Assembly: GCA_937927195.1 (NCBI GenBank)
Contig: CALBCY010000200.1
Location: 1-46,293 of the forward strand
Length of the DNA: 46,293 nt
Reading direction: 5' to 3'
Origin: an uncultured Chitinophagales bacterium
GTDB lineage: Bacteria > Bacteroidota > Bacteroidia > Chitinophagales > UBA2359
A program made the position numbers and the translations under genes. This document shows positions 1 to 6,675 of the stretch, in pieces. The notes under the pieces were generated by a model, which saw nothing but the letters and a program-made list of their open reading frames with translations, was not told the origin of the DNA and did not search any database. Within the stretch, counting starts at the first letter, position 1. Each line of letters begins with the position of its first letter.

Positions 1-334
1 ACATAAATGATTAAAATTAATCAAATGCCTTCGTTGAAAAGCCTCGCTTTAGCTATGGCTAGAACTACGTTTTTCGCCTCGGCCTTGATTAATTTTATCA
101 TCATATCCAGTACGACATTTTATAATTCAATTCGTATTAGAATTTCCTTTTAGGTTTATGATTAAACAACAATATCTTTCTAAAAAATTTATAGGGGACA
201 ATCCAGCGCACCTTCTTTAAATAACCAGAACAAAAATAACCATCTTTTTGAATCGTAAATATTCACGTAAATATTCAACTACTAATTCTTGCAATTTGTC
301 AATCACTTTCTGTTTGTCTTACTTTCTGTTTGGC
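1..334. other. Non-coding stretch at left edge
   Basis: Apart from the foldback element at 8-103 nothing recognisable is seen. The remainder is AT-rich. Short open frames on the plus strand here run into the antisense of the 335-640 gene and show no coding character. It lies downstream of the minus-strand gene series, so it may hold that transcript's 3' end. Confidence 0.5.
8..103. repeat. Foldback element, copy 1
   Basis: An imperfect inverted repeat. The left arm (about 8-29) and right arm (about 81-103) share AAAATTAATCAA and its complement, and an inner GAAAA/TTTTC pair brings the arms in towards the centre TAGCTATGGCTA at 50-61, preceded by GCCTCG. A second foldback element at 33938-34101 has different arms but the same GCCTCG...TAGCTATGGCTA centre. 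No coding potential is evident. It is probably a dispersed REP or foldback-type repeat. Confidence 0.55.
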
Positions 335-640
335 TTACTTTCTGTTCCTTCTCCATTCTCCCCTATCGGCAAAATTGGACTTGTCAATTCTGTATTTGTA
401 TTGCCAATCAAATTTTTCATTTTTTCGATTTAAATAATAAGGCAAAACGCCTCCTGCCTGTTCGATTCGGGAATTAATCTGTTGGCAATCTCCTGCATAC
501 CATTGGGCAAATTCCCCTCTTCGGCTGATGTCATCGAAGACCGCTGTTTGGTCAATGGGATAGATCATTATCAAGCCAATAAAAAACAGACCAATGATGC
601 TTACTGCGTAGTTCCATGTTTCTTTGTTTTCCTTCTTCAT
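335..640 (-). CDS. Small single-pass membrane protein, unknown function
   Basis: 101 residues from an ATG. One predicted transmembrane segment lies near residues 11-28 (YAVSIIGLFFIGLIMIYP), preceded by a charged N-terminus (MKKENKETW) and followed by a polar, charged C-terminal domain rich in Arg, Asp and Tyr, so topology is probably N-in with the C-domain outside the cytoplasm. I do not recognise a family. It is the last gene of a minus-strand series starting near 3888, about 80 bases after the 722-1327 gene, so co-transcription is plausible. It resembles small accessory membrane proteins of mobile elements only in size and context. That it is a gene is supported by a clean ATG start and the membrane-protein pattern; its function is unknown. 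Confidence 0.55.
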   Translation of the reverse strand: MKKENKETWNYAVSIIGLFFIGLIMIYPIDQTAVFDDISRRGEFAQWYAGDCQQINSRIEQAGGVLPYYLNRKNEKFDWQYKYRIDKSNFADRGEWRRNRK

Positions 641-721
641 TTTTTTAGATTTAATTTGATTATCGTTTTATAAGTTTTTGAGCTTTAGTTTTTTTGAGCT
701 TTGAGCATCTAGGCTTTTAGG

Positions 722-1327
722 CTACAACTCTTGATTGTAAAAATGATCTTGTAATTTGCCAGGTATAAAAATAGAATCATCTCTTTCATCGTACCAATAT
801 TCGGCTTCCTCGGGTACGACCCTCACCAATCCATCAATTTCAAGATCTACCCAATTTTCAAGTATGTGATTAAAGAATAAAGCTCTTTCAAGGCGCTTGG
901 GTGTATTCTTCTTTTTCAATAAGCGCCTGTACTTTTTTGCTTTCTTTTGCACTTTCGTTAAATCCCAAAGGTTGTAATTGGGATTGGCCAGTTCTTCTAT
1001 AATTTCATCTGGCAAAAACTTATAGCCATTGACCCTTTCGGAATGCATACCATTGGAAAAATCATAAGAAAATCCGTTTTCATTTTGCTTGTTGAAATGT
1101 CCATTTTGGAAATGATTAGAAGAATGGTGTCCTAAGTTTTTGCTTAAATTTTGCATAGATTTCTGTTTGTACTGTGCCAAATCCTTTTCTCCAGAATTGA
1201 CCGAAACATTTATTGATGTTTCCAAATTGTTTTCTTGTGAAATTTTATTTTCTACAATTGATTGCAGCTGTATGATCGACTGTAATATTGATTCCAGGAA
1301 GCGATCTAAAAGTTGAAGCATTTTCAT
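722..1327 (-). CDS. Unknown protein with C-terminal DLW/WY domain
   Basis: 201 residues. The N-terminal third is helical (LLDRFLESILQSIIQLQS) and may form a coiled coil; the middle is Asn/His/Ser/Gly-rich and probably disordered. Residues about 119-190 form a compact domain with the pattern LW...VQ..AK.Y...L..K.TP.RL..A.FFN......W......G.VR.VP.EA..WY..R.D.IF. The same pattern occurs in the reading frame ending at 1502, so the two neighbouring genes share a duplicated domain. No known family is recognised. It lies between that frame and the 335-640 gene on the same strand, with 174 bases upstream holding two pairs of exact tandem duplications. Conservation of the domain between the two genes is good evidence that both are translated. 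Confidence 0.7.
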   Translation of the reverse strand: MKMLQLLDRFLESILQSIIQLQSIVENKISQENNLETSINVSVNSGEKDLAQYKQKSMQNLSKNLGHHSSNHFQNGHFNKQNENGFSYDFSNGMHSERVNGYKFLPDEIIEELANPNYNLWDLTKVQKKAKKYRRLLKKKNTPKRLERALFFNHILENWVDLEIDGLVRVVPEEAEYWYDERDDSIFIPGKLQDHFYNQEL

Positions 1328-1391
1328 TATTTCTAGATATTAGGTGTCAGGCTTTAGATGTTAAAAAAGTATGTTGTGGATCTATTTTTAA

Positions 1392-1421
1392 AGAATAATC
1401 CTACTCAGAATAATCCTACTC
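1392..1421. repeat. 15-bp tandem duplication
   Basis: Two adjacent exact copies of AGAATAATCCTACTC, in the gap upstream of the minus-strand 722-1327 gene. Confidence 0.85.
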
Positions 1422-1468
1422 AATAAAATCTTAAGTCTGTTAATTAAATTCTTTTGTTAAAAAGCAGC

Positions 1469-1496
1469 GTTAAAGGGTGCACGTTAAAGGGTGCAA
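1469..1496. repeat. 14-bp tandem duplication
   Basis: Two adjacent exact copies of CGTTAAAGGGTGCA, five bases downstream (minus strand) of the stop of the reading frame that ends at 1502. Together with the 15-bp pair at 1392-1421 it makes this short gap repeat-rich. It could be an operator or iteron-like site, or simply replication slippage. Confidence 0.85.
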
Positions 1497-1501
1497 AAAT
1501 T

Positions 1502-1768
1502 TCAGGCCTCCTTTTGCTCTGGGTTCAGAATGGCCTCATTAGAAAAAATGTAGTCCTCTCTGTTTTTGTACCAAATTTTTGCTTCGGCTGGCACGATTCT
1601 AACTGTACCATTGTTTTGTAAAACATCCCAATGGTCAATCACATAATTGAAAAAGGTCGCTTTTTGCAATCTGGTTGGTGTTTGTTTTTCCTCCAAGCGT
1701 GCAGTGTAAATTTTCGCGAATCTTTGGACGTCTTTTTTACTCCATAAATCAGTGGTATCAATTTTCAC
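1502..1768 (-). CDS. DLW/WY-domain reading frame, probable frameshift extension of the upstream membrane gene
   Basis: From the only usable start, a GTG at 1768-1766, this is 88 residues and consists almost entirely of the domain also found at residues 119-190 of the neighbouring 201-residue protein (DLWSKKDVQRFAKIY, TPTRLQKATFFN, GTVRIVPAEAKIWY). The frame is open well beyond that start, back to a TAA at 2035-2033, with no ATG or TTG. The extra codons encode a Lys/Ser/Asp-rich linker and then a Gly-rich piece (NGFGNGFGIPIFQEVEK). This upstream part overlaps the end of the 2002-2991 membrane gene in the -1 frame, with a GGGAAAG heptamer inside the overlap. A -1 slip there would give a 496-residue fusion (323 residues of the membrane protein plus 173 here). 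Separate initiation at the GTG, or an indel in an ancestral single gene, are the alternatives. Confidence 0.6.
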   Translation of the reverse strand: MKIDTTDLWSKKDVQRFAKIYTARLEEKQTPTRLQKATFFNYVIDHWDVLQNNGTVRIVPAEAKIWYKNREDYIFSNEAILNPEQKEA

Positions 1769-1989
1769 TATTTTCTCTACCTCTTGAAATATCGGGATGC
1801 CAAATCCATTGCCGAAGCCGTTGACTACAATCGGAGCTTCTTCAGCGATTTCCTTTGCGGACTTTGCTGACTTATCGGACTTTGAAATTGACTTATTGGA
1901 TTTTTTATCTGATTTTGATTTGGGAACCTGGGCAATGGGTTCGTCAGCTAATCTATTGTTTAGATCTTCTGCTTTTCCTGTTTGTTGGT

Positions 1990-2029
1990 CAGTTTGTCTG
2001 TCTAAACTGGATGCCCGTTTATCTTTCCC
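1990..2029 (-). promoter_or_regulatory. Candidate -1 programmed frameshift site with downstream hairpin
   Basis: On the minus strand, GGGAAAG occupies 2029-2023, phased G-GGA-AAG in the frame of the membrane gene, the canonical X-XXY-YYZ arrangement. The same heptamer is the slip site of phage lambda G/GT. Thirteen bases further on is a perfect 6-bp stem CAGTTT/AAACTG with an 8-base loop (2009-1990). Slipping back one base continues translation for 173 codons to 1502. The 13-base spacer is longer than the usual 5-9, which lowers confidence. Confidence 0.45.
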
Positions 2030-2991
2030 AGCTTATGCCCATTCAAGTCTTTGTCGCTTCTTGGAATATAAGCTGCTTTGCTTCCCATTGGAATGTTGTA
2101 GTTCCCTGAAGAAGTATTTCCAGAATAAGCCAAGTCATTGATCATTTCAGTCTCTTTGGCTGACTTGTATTGATAATTGTGAATATTGTAGGTATTGGCG
2201 ATGATCATTATCTCAAAAAATAATGAAATGCACATCATGATCATTGCATAGTCTGCCATGCTCTTTTTGGTTTCACCAATCAGTTCGGCTCTTTGTTGTC
2301 GGAGGTATTCTATTTCTGAATCTCGCTTTCGAACAATCGAATTAGAACGGTCGGAATGTTGGTTTCTGAGATCCAGGGCTTGATTGATTTGAGAATCTAT
2401 GTTTCCAAGGGCAAGTGGATCGACTGCCTTGGAAACATGAATAAATTCTCGAGCTCCGAAACCGGACGTAGAAACGGAAGCTGCAGAAAACAGCAAGGCC
2501 AAAAGGGCTAGGCCGGGGACAACCTTTTTACCCCATTGGAAAAATATATTGAAAAGAGAATTCAATGTTGTGTGTTGACCATACTCAAGTAAGAACAATA
2601 TCATTACAGTGATGGTCGCAGGAATCATAAAGGACAGGTCAAAAATGTTTGAACTATCCTGTAGGATGTTATCGAACAAGATTTTTATTTCACCTTGATC
2701 TTTTCTTAAAATAAATTGATAAGCCAAAGAGAAAACCAATGGAGTTGCAATCAAAAAACTAAGGCTATGGAAAGCAAACAAAGTCAGCTTTGAAAATCTG
2801 AATAAACCATTGAAAACCTGTGCATAAGATTTCGGCTTCTTTTCATTGTAAGCCTCCACTACATCTGCCCTGACCTTTTCGTCATCTACATAAGCTCTTA
2901 CTAACTCTAGCAAATGGCCAGAAGTTTTCATTTGGTTTTGCGTATTTATTTGCGGATTTCGACTTTTTGTCTTATCTTTGAATTGATTCAT
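2002..2991 (-). CDS. Polytopic membrane protein with internal coiled coil, unknown function
   Basis: 329 residues. A cytoplasmic-looking N-terminal helix-rich region (about 1-70) is followed by hydrophobic segments near residues 73-95, 118-136, 150-172 and 247-268. Between the third and fourth lies a charged coiled-coil-like stretch (about 195-240, including RKRDSEIEYLRQQRAELIGE). The C-terminus is polar (GSKAAYIPRSDKDLNGHKLG). I recognise no family. The zero-frame stop is TAG at 2004-2002; seven codons before it a G-GGA-AAG heptamer (2029-2023) permits a -1 shift into a long open frame ending at 1502. The gene follows the 3412-3888 gene on the same strand after 420 bases and probably belongs to the same accessory block. 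A hairpin (3017-3045) sits in its 5' leader. Confidence 0.7.
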   Translation of the reverse strand: MNQFKDKTKSRNPQINTQNQMKTSGHLLELVRAYVDDEKVRADVVEAYNEKKPKSYAQVFNGLFRFSKLTLFAFHSLSFLIATPLVFSLAYQFILRKDQGEIKILFDNILQDSSNIFDLSFMIPATITVMILFLLEYGQHTTLNSLFNIFFQWGKKVVPGLALLALLFSAASVSTSGFGAREFIHVSKAVDPLALGNIDSQINQALDLRNQHSDRSNSIVRKRDSEIEYLRQQRAELIGETKKSMADYAMIMMCISLFFEIMIIANTYNIHNYQYKSAKETEMINDLAYSGNTSSGNYNIPMGSKAAYIPRSDKDLNGHKLGKINGHPV

Positions 2992-3016
2992 CGTTTTGTA
3001 TTTTTACAGGTTAAGG

Positions 3017-3045
3017 AAGTCTCCCCTCACCACAGTGGGAGACTT
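3017..3045. repeat. 9-bp stem hairpin in the gap upstream of the membrane gene
   Basis: Perfect stem AAGTCTCCC / GGGAGACTT with an 11-base loop. On the plus strand it is followed by a T-rich run (TTCTTTTTT), so it has the form of a plus-strand terminator although no plus-strand gene precedes it. On the minus strand it lies about 25 bases upstream of the ATG at 2991. Confidence 0.7.
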
Positions 3046-3307
3046 TTCTTTTTTACCCCTTTCATACTCTCGCAATCCAGGAATTTCCAACAGGTTAAAT
3101 TTTATTTCTTTTACTTTCGCTTTCAAATCCCTTTGCATAAAACACTCTATATCAGTATTTTAAAATAGATTCTAATGTCTAATTTAAGACGATGATTCCA
3201 TCAGTGGATTGTTTTATTCTTCTTTCCTATTTCAATTTAGGAGCAAGAATTAATACAACACAGATTGTTTTAAATAAAAGTTTAGGCTTTTATAGGGAAA
3301 AAAATTG

Positions 3308-3400
3308 TTTCAGAGATTCGGCGTAAATGTTTGAAGATTCTTTAAGGTTGGCGTAAAATTCGAGGGGATCGTGCGTTTGTCTGGTAAAGAATCTCTGAAA
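3308..3400 (-). terminator. Large inverted repeat with alternative pairings, probable 3' structure
   Basis: A perfect 12-bp inverted repeat TTTCAGAGATTC / GAATCTCTGAAA (3308-3319 and 3389-3400) lies 11 bases after the stop of the minus-strand 3412-3888 gene. On that strand it is followed by CAATTTTTTT, giving terminator form. The 69-base loop holds a second partner: AGATTCTTTA (3335-3344) pairs perfectly with TAAAGAATCT (3385-3394), so the two stems exclude each other. Two GGCGTAAA direct repeats (3320 and 3350) also lie in the loop. Confidence 0.5.
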
Positions 3401-3411
3401 TATATGTTAAA

Positions 3412-3888
3412 TTATCTAAATATGGCAGGAGCTGGACTTTTGAACACAGCTCGTGTTTGATGCGTCGGATCTTTTCTTTTCAATTCCATTGGTAAAAACT
3501 CATCCATTTCTACTTGCATCACATCGAGTTTGAATAAATCGGTTTCTTCGTAGTTTACAACTTGCTTGTCTACTTTCATAACAACTTTATAGGCATCGTC
3601 GTCTACTTCGTTGATGATTCTTCTACAGAGGTTTTTACAACTAAAAGCGAGCATTTTCGAGCCGGCATAAGTTCTTAGCGGAAAGGCATCGTTGTGAGCC
3701 GTTTGATGGAAAAACCAGTTACCTGAATCTTCATCGCGGGAAAAAACTATGCGGTCTCCTCTTTTCAAGCTAAAATGATCGATTGCCTGTTGGTTGAATA
3801 TGATATTCGATGAATACATATTGAGTGTAACAGTGAGCTCCTCACTTCGACTCTCCATTTTGGATTTTGTGTAATGTTGCAGTTCCAT
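3412..3888 (-). CDS. Small protein with AbrB-like look, unknown function
   Basis: 158 residues from the ATG at 3888. The core resembles a swapped-hairpin or AbrB-type pattern: a segment predicting an alpha-carbon or DNA-binding barrel (NIIFNQQAIDHFSLKRGDR followed by IVFSRDEDSGNWFFHQ). A C-terminal acidic/hydrophobic part follows, ending in KSPAPAIF. This is a resemblance by eye only, not a family assignment. The frame stays open to an ATG at 4116, which would add 76 residues. I prefer 3888 because the added part is low-complexity Lys/Ser/Tyr-rich sequence from very AT-rich DNA with a 12-bp tandem repeat, typical of leader rather than coding DNA. It is first in the minus-strand accessory series. 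Confidence 0.55.
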   Translation of the reverse strand: MELQHYTKSKMESRSEELTVTLNMYSSNIIFNQQAIDHFSLKRGDRIVFSRDEDSGNWFFHQTAHNDAFPLRTYAGSKMLAFSCKNLCRRIINEVDDDAYKVVMKVDKQVVNYEETDLFKLDVMQVEMDEFLPMELKRKDPTHQTRAVFKSPAPAIFR

Positions 3889-4570
3889 TTTACTATATAT
3901 TTTGTTTATAAATTTTAATTTTCTTTTTAATGTATCAGATAGTCTATTTGACAATTTTTGAGAACTTTTATAAGAACTTTTATAAGTCAATTTTTGAGCT
4001 TTTTTTGTCTTTAGCATTAAGCTTCGTTTTCGGTAAAGAGCGGACAGGAGAAACAACTCCTCAATATATTCTCCCGCCCCACTCAACACCCGATTTAATG
4101 TTCGATAACGAATCATTTAAAGTAATTTAAAGTTTGTATTGTTTGCTAAGAAAGTCAATTTTACCACATTTTATGAATTTTTAATGATATTATTCGATTG
4201 TGGTTCAAATATAAATCATTTAAAATGATATTTGCAAATTTAATTAACTAAATCTTAAAAATAATATGAAACTAGTTTGAAGAGGCGAACTTTTGAAAGA
4301 TACAGAGGATTGATAATCAAAACACTAAGCTGAAACGAACTGCGAATTCTATCATAGAAAAGGCCATAAATCGCCTTGTCACTGAGAGTTCAAGCATGGA
4401 AGATGAGATAAGTCGCGTTGCCACTATAGGGTAAATGACTGTATTCAAACATAAAACAGACAAGATAAATTACCTTGCCAATACAAGACAACTCCTGTAT
4501 TTTATCTTTTATTTCACTTTTCCATTAACAATATTGGCTTGAAAATTGACTACTTTTGCAGGAGCAAACT

Positions 4571-4725
4571 ACCGCGTTAGGGATAGTAGCGAAAATGAGA
4601 AATAAGATAAGCGTTGTGAAGCTTATGACGAGGAGGCGACCGAAGGAAGCCACCGCAGCATTAGCGAAACAGCTTAGCTAATTTTGAATTGCAGCGGACA
4701 GCCCGGCCGTTTCGGCAACGCCCAA
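4571..4725 (+). ncRNA. Candidate structured RNA or REP-like element
   Basis: A GC-richer island in AT-rich flanks. A closing stem GCGTT (4574-4578) / AACGC (4717-4721) brackets internal hairpins: TAAGC/GCTTA (near 4607-4624), ATTAGC/GCTAAT (4660-4682) and a GGCCG...CGGC-type hairpin near 4705-4716. The blocks CCGCGTTAGGGATAG at the start and GCAGCGGACAGCCCGGCC near the end look to me like a motif that recurs in Bacteroidota intergenic regions, but this is recollection, not a search result. The strand is assigned from the order of these blocks. A dispersed DNA repeat is the alternative. Confidence 0.4.
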
Positions 4726-4745
4726 GATAAGTTGAAAGACTTTAA

Positions 4746-4913
4746 GTTGAAGAAGAAAAATTATTGATTGACTTATTATTGATTATTGATTCAGATGGTT
4801 TGTAATTAAGATATGTTGAAGAAGAAAAATTATTGATTATTGATTCAGGTGGTTTGTAGTTAAGATAAGTTGAAGCTGAAAAGGAAGTTTAATTCGGATG
4901 GTTTGTGAATTAA
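4746..4913. repeat. Imperfect tandem repeat, three units
   Basis: Units begin with GTTGAAG at 4746, 4815 and 4869 (about 69, 54 and 45 bases). Each carries GAAGAAGAAAAATTATTGAT or a variant, then a GGTTTGT block and an AATTAAG-like end. The first unit is longer because TTATTGATT is internally reduplicated; the third is diverged. The units continue straight from the candidate RNA at 4571-4725, sharing AAGATAAGTTGAA. Confidence 0.7.
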
Positions 4914-5020
4914 ACGCTGAGTCGCGAGGACGCTGAGGAAAGGAAATTTAAAAAATAAGGGTCCAATTGGGCGAACCCAACATCAAATATCGAATACCAT
5001 TTAAAGAATACCCATATAAT

Positions 5021-5647
5021 ATGTTAATAATAGGAATTGCAGGAGGAAGTGGATCGGGCAAATCGACCTTTGTAAAAAGAATTATGGAAAATGTTGAATC
5101 GGACGAATATTCGATCATGCCACAGGACAATTATTACAAGGATCATTCTCATTTACCAATGGATGTTCGGGTGCAACAAAACTTTGATCATCCGAATGCC
5201 ATTGCTTTCAATCTTTTGATTGAACAGGTGAAGTTATTGAAACAAGGCAGGGCAATCGAAATGCCAACTTATTCGCACATAACCTGCACTAGAAATAAGG
5301 AAACAATTCCGATAAAGCCTTGCAAAATTTTGATCATTGAAGGAATTATGGTTTTGGCCAAAGACGATTTGGTAGACTTATTGGACATGAAATTTTTTGT
5401 CGATGCCGATAATGACGACAGATTTATTCGTTGTGTAAAGAGGGATATTGAAGAGCGAGGACGAACTTTTGAATCTGTGGTAAGTAGATATTATGAAACG
5501 GTAAAACCAATGTACAATCAATTCATAGAACCCAGTAAACAAAAAGCAGATTTGATCATTCCACATGGTGGAGAAAACAAGGTTGCCATCGATTTGATTT
5601 CTTCTAAAATACGATTGGAATTGATAGAAAATAAAACCACCATTTAA
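5021..5647 (+). CDS. udk: Uridine kinase
   Basis: Phosphorylates uridine and cytidine to UMP/CMP with ATP or GTP in the pyrimidine salvage pathway; cytosolic. From the ATG at 5021 it is 208 residues, the usual size. The start is followed directly by the first beta strand and P-loop (IIGIAGGSGSGKST, residues 3-16). Further family features are the PQDNYY motif, the NFDHPNAI segment, IEGIM at the Walker B position, and the FVDAD...R..RD..ERGR lid region with YYETVKPMYNQFIEP. An upstream TTG at 4967 would add 18 residues unlike other family members, so the ATG at 5021 is chosen. The gene stands alone between a repeat-rich region and the lipoprotein cluster, and nothing suggests an operon. Confidence 0.93.
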   Translation: MLIIGIAGGSGSGKSTFVKRIMENVESDEYSIMPQDNYYKDHSHLPMDVRVQQNFDHPNAIAFNLLIEQVKLLKQGRAIEMPTYSHITCTRNKETIPIKPCKILIIEGIMVLAKDDLVDLLDMKFFVDADNDDRFIRCVKRDIEERGRTFESVVSRYYETVKPMYNQFIEPSKQKADLIIPHGGENKVAIDLISSKIRLELIENKTTI

Positions 5648-5752
5648 CGCTTAAGCTGTTTAAAAATTGATCTGACTTCTGCCATTTAATTTCAAAGCAT
5701 TTTTCAAGTATTTTTTCAAGCATTTACAAAATTAATCCCCCCAAACATATTG

Positions 5753-6136
5753 ATGAGATTTTTAAAACTATCATTTTTATTGCTCCAAATTATCTTTTTA
5801 AGTGCTTGTGGTAAGGATGACGAAAATTGCGTTCAGGCTGACTGGCCAGGAATCTATATTGGGACGGAGGATTGTGATGGATACATCAAGGAGACCATTG
5901 TAACGATAACGGCTGGTGAAACGAATGATGTGGTTGTAAAAACCCAATCTGCAAATTCTGATTACAAATATCAACCATTTCCCGGTAGCAGTTGCGATTT
6001 TAGTGAAACGACCTCACATGAAGCTGTAACGGTTTCTTTGGACATCTCCCTAGAAGATGACCTCTTAACCATCAAAAATGTTCAAAGTGATGACGAATAT
6101 ACTTTCACCTGCACTCTAACAGCTACTCGTAATTAA
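5753..6136 (+). CDS. Lipoprotein, first of three tandem paralogues
   Basis: 127 residues from ATG 5753 (the TTG codon just before it is not needed, and the paralogues start at the equivalent Met). A signal peptide ends in lipobox LSAC at residue 19, so it is a probable lipoprotein anchored after Cys. The mature part shares with its two neighbours the pattern C.Q(A/S)DW.G.Y.GTE.C.G......VTITA..TN..V..T, two further Cys in the mid and C-terminal parts, and the end LTATRN. The composition suggests a small beta-sandwich with disulfides. It is not assigned to a named family; surface or periplasmic location is inferred. Genes 6267-6665 and 7051-7446 are the paralogues. Confidence 0.8.
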   Translation: MRFLKLSFLLLQIIFLSACGKDDENCVQADWPGIYIGTEDCDGYIKETIVTITAGETNDVVVKTQSANSDYKYQPFPGSSCDFSETTSHEAVTVSLDISLEDDLLTIKNVQSDDEYTFTCTLTATRN

Positions 6137-6266
6137 TTAATCTTAATCAAACGAAATCAGCGTACATCTCTTTCTTACCTCTCTTAGAAACATCTCTTAG
6201 ACAAAAACCAAGTAAACAAATTTTCTAGCCTAAGGGCTATCATTTAAATAACCATAATTTATACCA

Positions 6267-6665
6267 ATGAAATTATTAAAATTATCTTTTTTATTATTGA
6301 CAATCACTTTTTTGAGTGCTTGTGGAGACGATGACGGTGACGGTGACGATTTAAGCTGCGTTCAGGCTGACTGGGTAGGAACCTATACTGGGACTCAAAC
6401 ATGCGATGGAACTGCAGAGGAAGTTACTGTAACCATAACCGCTAGTGGAACAAATGATGTTGTCATAAAAACAGAGACGACAACTCTTGAGACAGAATAC
6501 GACCCGTTTACTCCAAATAGTTGTGACATTGACAAAACTGTTACAGCACAAGGATTTACAATTACGATAGATGCAGCTCTTGCAACAAATCAATTAACTT
6601 TTTCAGATGTTACAAGCGATGGAACGACTACCAGCACTTGTAATTTGACTGCTACTCGTAATTAA
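6267..6665 (+). CDS. Lipoprotein, second of three tandem paralogues
   Basis: 132 residues; signal peptide with lipobox LSAC followed by an acidic linker (GDDDGDGDD) that would hold the domain away from the membrane. The domain repeats the pattern of the upstream copy: CVQADWVGTYTGTQTCDG, VTITASGTNDVVIKTE, a Cys in NSCDI, and CNLTATRN at the end. The N-terminal MKLLKLSFLLL nearly matches the first copy (MRFLKLSFLLL). Tandem duplication is evident. The acidic linker is the main difference and is reminiscent of surface lipoprotein export signals in Bacteroidota, which is inference. Its stop is followed within 11 bases by an inverted-repeat element. Confidence 0.8.
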   Translation: MKLLKLSFLLLTITFLSACGDDDGDGDDLSCVQADWVGTYTGTQTCDGTAEEVTVTITASGTNDVVIKTETTTLETEYDPFTPNSCDIDKTVTAQGFTITIDAALATNQLTFSDVTSDGTTTSTCNLTATRN

Positions 6666-6675
6666 TTATGAGTAA

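Larger units (their letters stand above)
2992..3411. other. 420-base intergenic region with two hairpin structures
   Basis: It contains the hairpin at 3017-3045 and the large inverted repeat at 3308-3400. A plus-strand open frame across 2914-3168 overlaps the antisense of the membrane gene start and shows no coding features. The middle (3170-3300) is AT-rich and unremarkable. Confidence 0.6.
3889..5020. other. Long non-coding region, possible decayed gene
   Basis: About 1.1 kb without a convincing gene. 3889-4116 may be leader of the 3412-3888 gene. Around 4300-4433 a plus-strand frame without a start codon reads as a heptad-like helix (TANSIIEKAINRLV, then MEDEISRVATIG), perhaps a remnant of a coiled-coil gene; three related segments (4366, 4408, 4465; the first two in the same frame) resemble ATAAxTCGCxTTGxCACT. 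A candidate structured RNA follows at 4571-4725 and tandem repeats at 4746-4913. Confidence 0.5.

Noticed and set aside
1797..2141. Plus-strand open frame of about 114 codons
   Set aside because: It is the antisense of the -1 frame extension and the end of the membrane gene; the minus strand carries the shared domain and is the coding one.
2914..3168. Plus-strand open frame of 84 codons preceding the 3017-3045 hairpin
   Set aside because: It starts antisense to the membrane gene, is Phe/Leu-rich as expected from AT-rich DNA, and runs through the hairpin itself.
3889..4116. 76-residue N-terminal extension of the 3412-3888 gene
   Set aside because: Open but low-complexity, AT-rich and with an internal 12-bp tandem repeat; the ATG at 3888 gives a compact protein. 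Kept only as an alternative start.
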